Assembly (NCBI GenBank): GCA_023389135.1
Contig: JAEWEX010000094.1
Span: 1-6,987 of the forward strand
Direction: 5' to 3'
Origin: Pseudomonadota bacterium
GTDB taxonomy: Bacteria; Pseudomonadota; Alphaproteobacteria; Rhizobiales; Methylopilaceae
DNA length: 6,987 nucleotides
Shown here: one piece after another, positions 6,543 through 6,987 of the stretch
How the letters are laid out: the number at the start of each line of letters is the position of its first letter
Position numbering within the stretch: the stretch's first letter is position 1
The notes under the pieces: model-generated
Database searches by the model: none
Told to the model about the DNA's origin: nothing
What the model saw: only the letters and a program-made list of their open reading frames with translations
Made by a program: the position numbers and the translations under genes

Positions 6543-6987
6543 TCAACGCTCGCCATCCTCGCCCGGCTCCGGTTCCTCGGGTGCCGTGATCGCCTCCCAG
6601 CCTTCCACCACGACGCAGCCGCCGGCAATGTCCACCACCGGCACGAAGGCCTTGGTGAAGGGCACGTAGACCGTCGGTCCGCCGGCCGCCGGAGCGATCT
6701 CCAGCAGGTCGCCGGCGCCGAAATCGGGGACGGCGACAACGGATCCGAGCTGTATCCCGCCTGCGTCCACGGCGGTCAGCCCGACCAGGTCGGCCTGGTA
6801 GAACTCCTCATCGTCCTCCACCGGCGGCAGCCGGTCGCGGTCGATGAACAGCTTGAGGTTCGTGAGGGCGGCGGCGGCGTCCCGCGTGCCGACGCCGCGG
6901 AAGCGCACCACCAGCATGTCCTTCTGGACGCGAGCGGACTGGACGGCGAGCTCCCGCCCGTCCTCCAGCCGCAGCGGTCCATAGGAC
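6543..6987 (-). CDS. rimM: Ribosome maturation factor RimM, missing the N-terminus (cut by window edge)
   Basis: The frame is open to the window edge and stops with TGA at 6545-6543; 148 complete codons minus the stop leave 147 visible residues, so perhaps 25-45 N-terminal residues lie outside. RimM binds 30S precursors, through S19, and is needed for 16S rRNA maturation. The visible part begins in the N-terminal RimM beta-barrel ([13 protein letters not shown], then [17 protein letters not shown] and [12 protein letters not shown]), then passes through [10 protein letters not shown] (residues 61-70) into the PRC-barrel domain ([36 protein letters not shown]), and ends in an acidic tail ([11 protein letters not shown]). 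An internal ATG at 6917 is not the start, because conserved RimM sequence continues upstream of it. In most proteobacteria rpsP precedes rimM; it would be beyond the right edge. Confidence 0.95.
   Translation of the reverse strand, partial: SYGPLRLEDGRELAVQSARVQKDMLVVRFRGVGTRDAAAALTNLKLFIDRDRLPPVEDDEEFYQADLVGLTAVDAGGIQLGSVVAVPDFGAGDLLEIAPAAGGPTVYVPFTKAFVPVVDIAGGCVVVEGWEAITAPEEPEPGEDGER

Noticed and set aside
6437..6739. N-terminal extension of TrmD in the same frame, running into rimM
   Set aside because: The extension overlaps rimM coding sequence in another frame and has no family resemblance; the ATG at 6436 gives the consensus TrmD N-terminus.
1..6987. Mobile element, CRISPR array, tRNA/rRNA, toxin-antitoxin or defence system
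   Set aside because: I looked on both strands for repeat arrays, terminal inverted repeats, integrase or transposase motifs and tRNA-like folds and saw none. Every long stretch is accounted for by conserved housekeeping genes with gaps of at most 136 bp.

Overview
This window looks like ordinary housekeeping chromosome from a GC-rich alphaproteobacterium, probably in the Hyphomicrobiales (Rhizobiales). The evidence is the strong G/C bias at third codon positions, the fused CysN-CysC sulfate-activation protein, the leuS-lptE-holA cluster, and the rimM-trmD-rplS ribosome/tRNA cluster. I cannot name a genus from the sequence alone.

The left part (1 to about 5164) reads rightward. It opens inside the 3' end of a fused sulfate adenylyltransferase subunit 1 / APS kinase gene, whose EF-Tu-like and most of whose GTPase parts lie outside the window. 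After a 136-bp gap comes leuS (leucyl-tRNA synthetase, GTG start), then lptE (outer-membrane lipoprotein for LPS assembly) and holA (DNA polymerase III delta subunit). These three are separated by only 7 and 8 nt and almost certainly form one transcript.

The right part (5225 to 6987) reads leftward. From the right edge it holds the 3' two-thirds or more of rimM (16S rRNA processing / 30S maturation), then trmD (tRNA m1G37 methyltransferase), then rplS (ribosomal protein L19). The first gene usual for this operon, rpsP, would lie beyond the right edge. A clear intrinsic terminator for this operon sits in the 60-bp gap where the two convergent units meet.

Most of the window serves translation (leuS, rplS, trmD, rimM); the rest serves replication (holA), envelope biogenesis (lptE) and sulfate activation (cysN/C). 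I found no phage, IS, CRISPR, defence, toxin-antitoxin, RNA gene or biosynthetic cargo, and no support for a new biological system. The points worth a second look are small: unusual residues in the APS kinase active-site motifs, an atypical LptE lipobox, a Glu where TrmD of gammaproteobacteria has its catalytic Asp, holA ending at a convergent operon rather than running towards parB, and a possible tiny ORF overlapping the trmD start.
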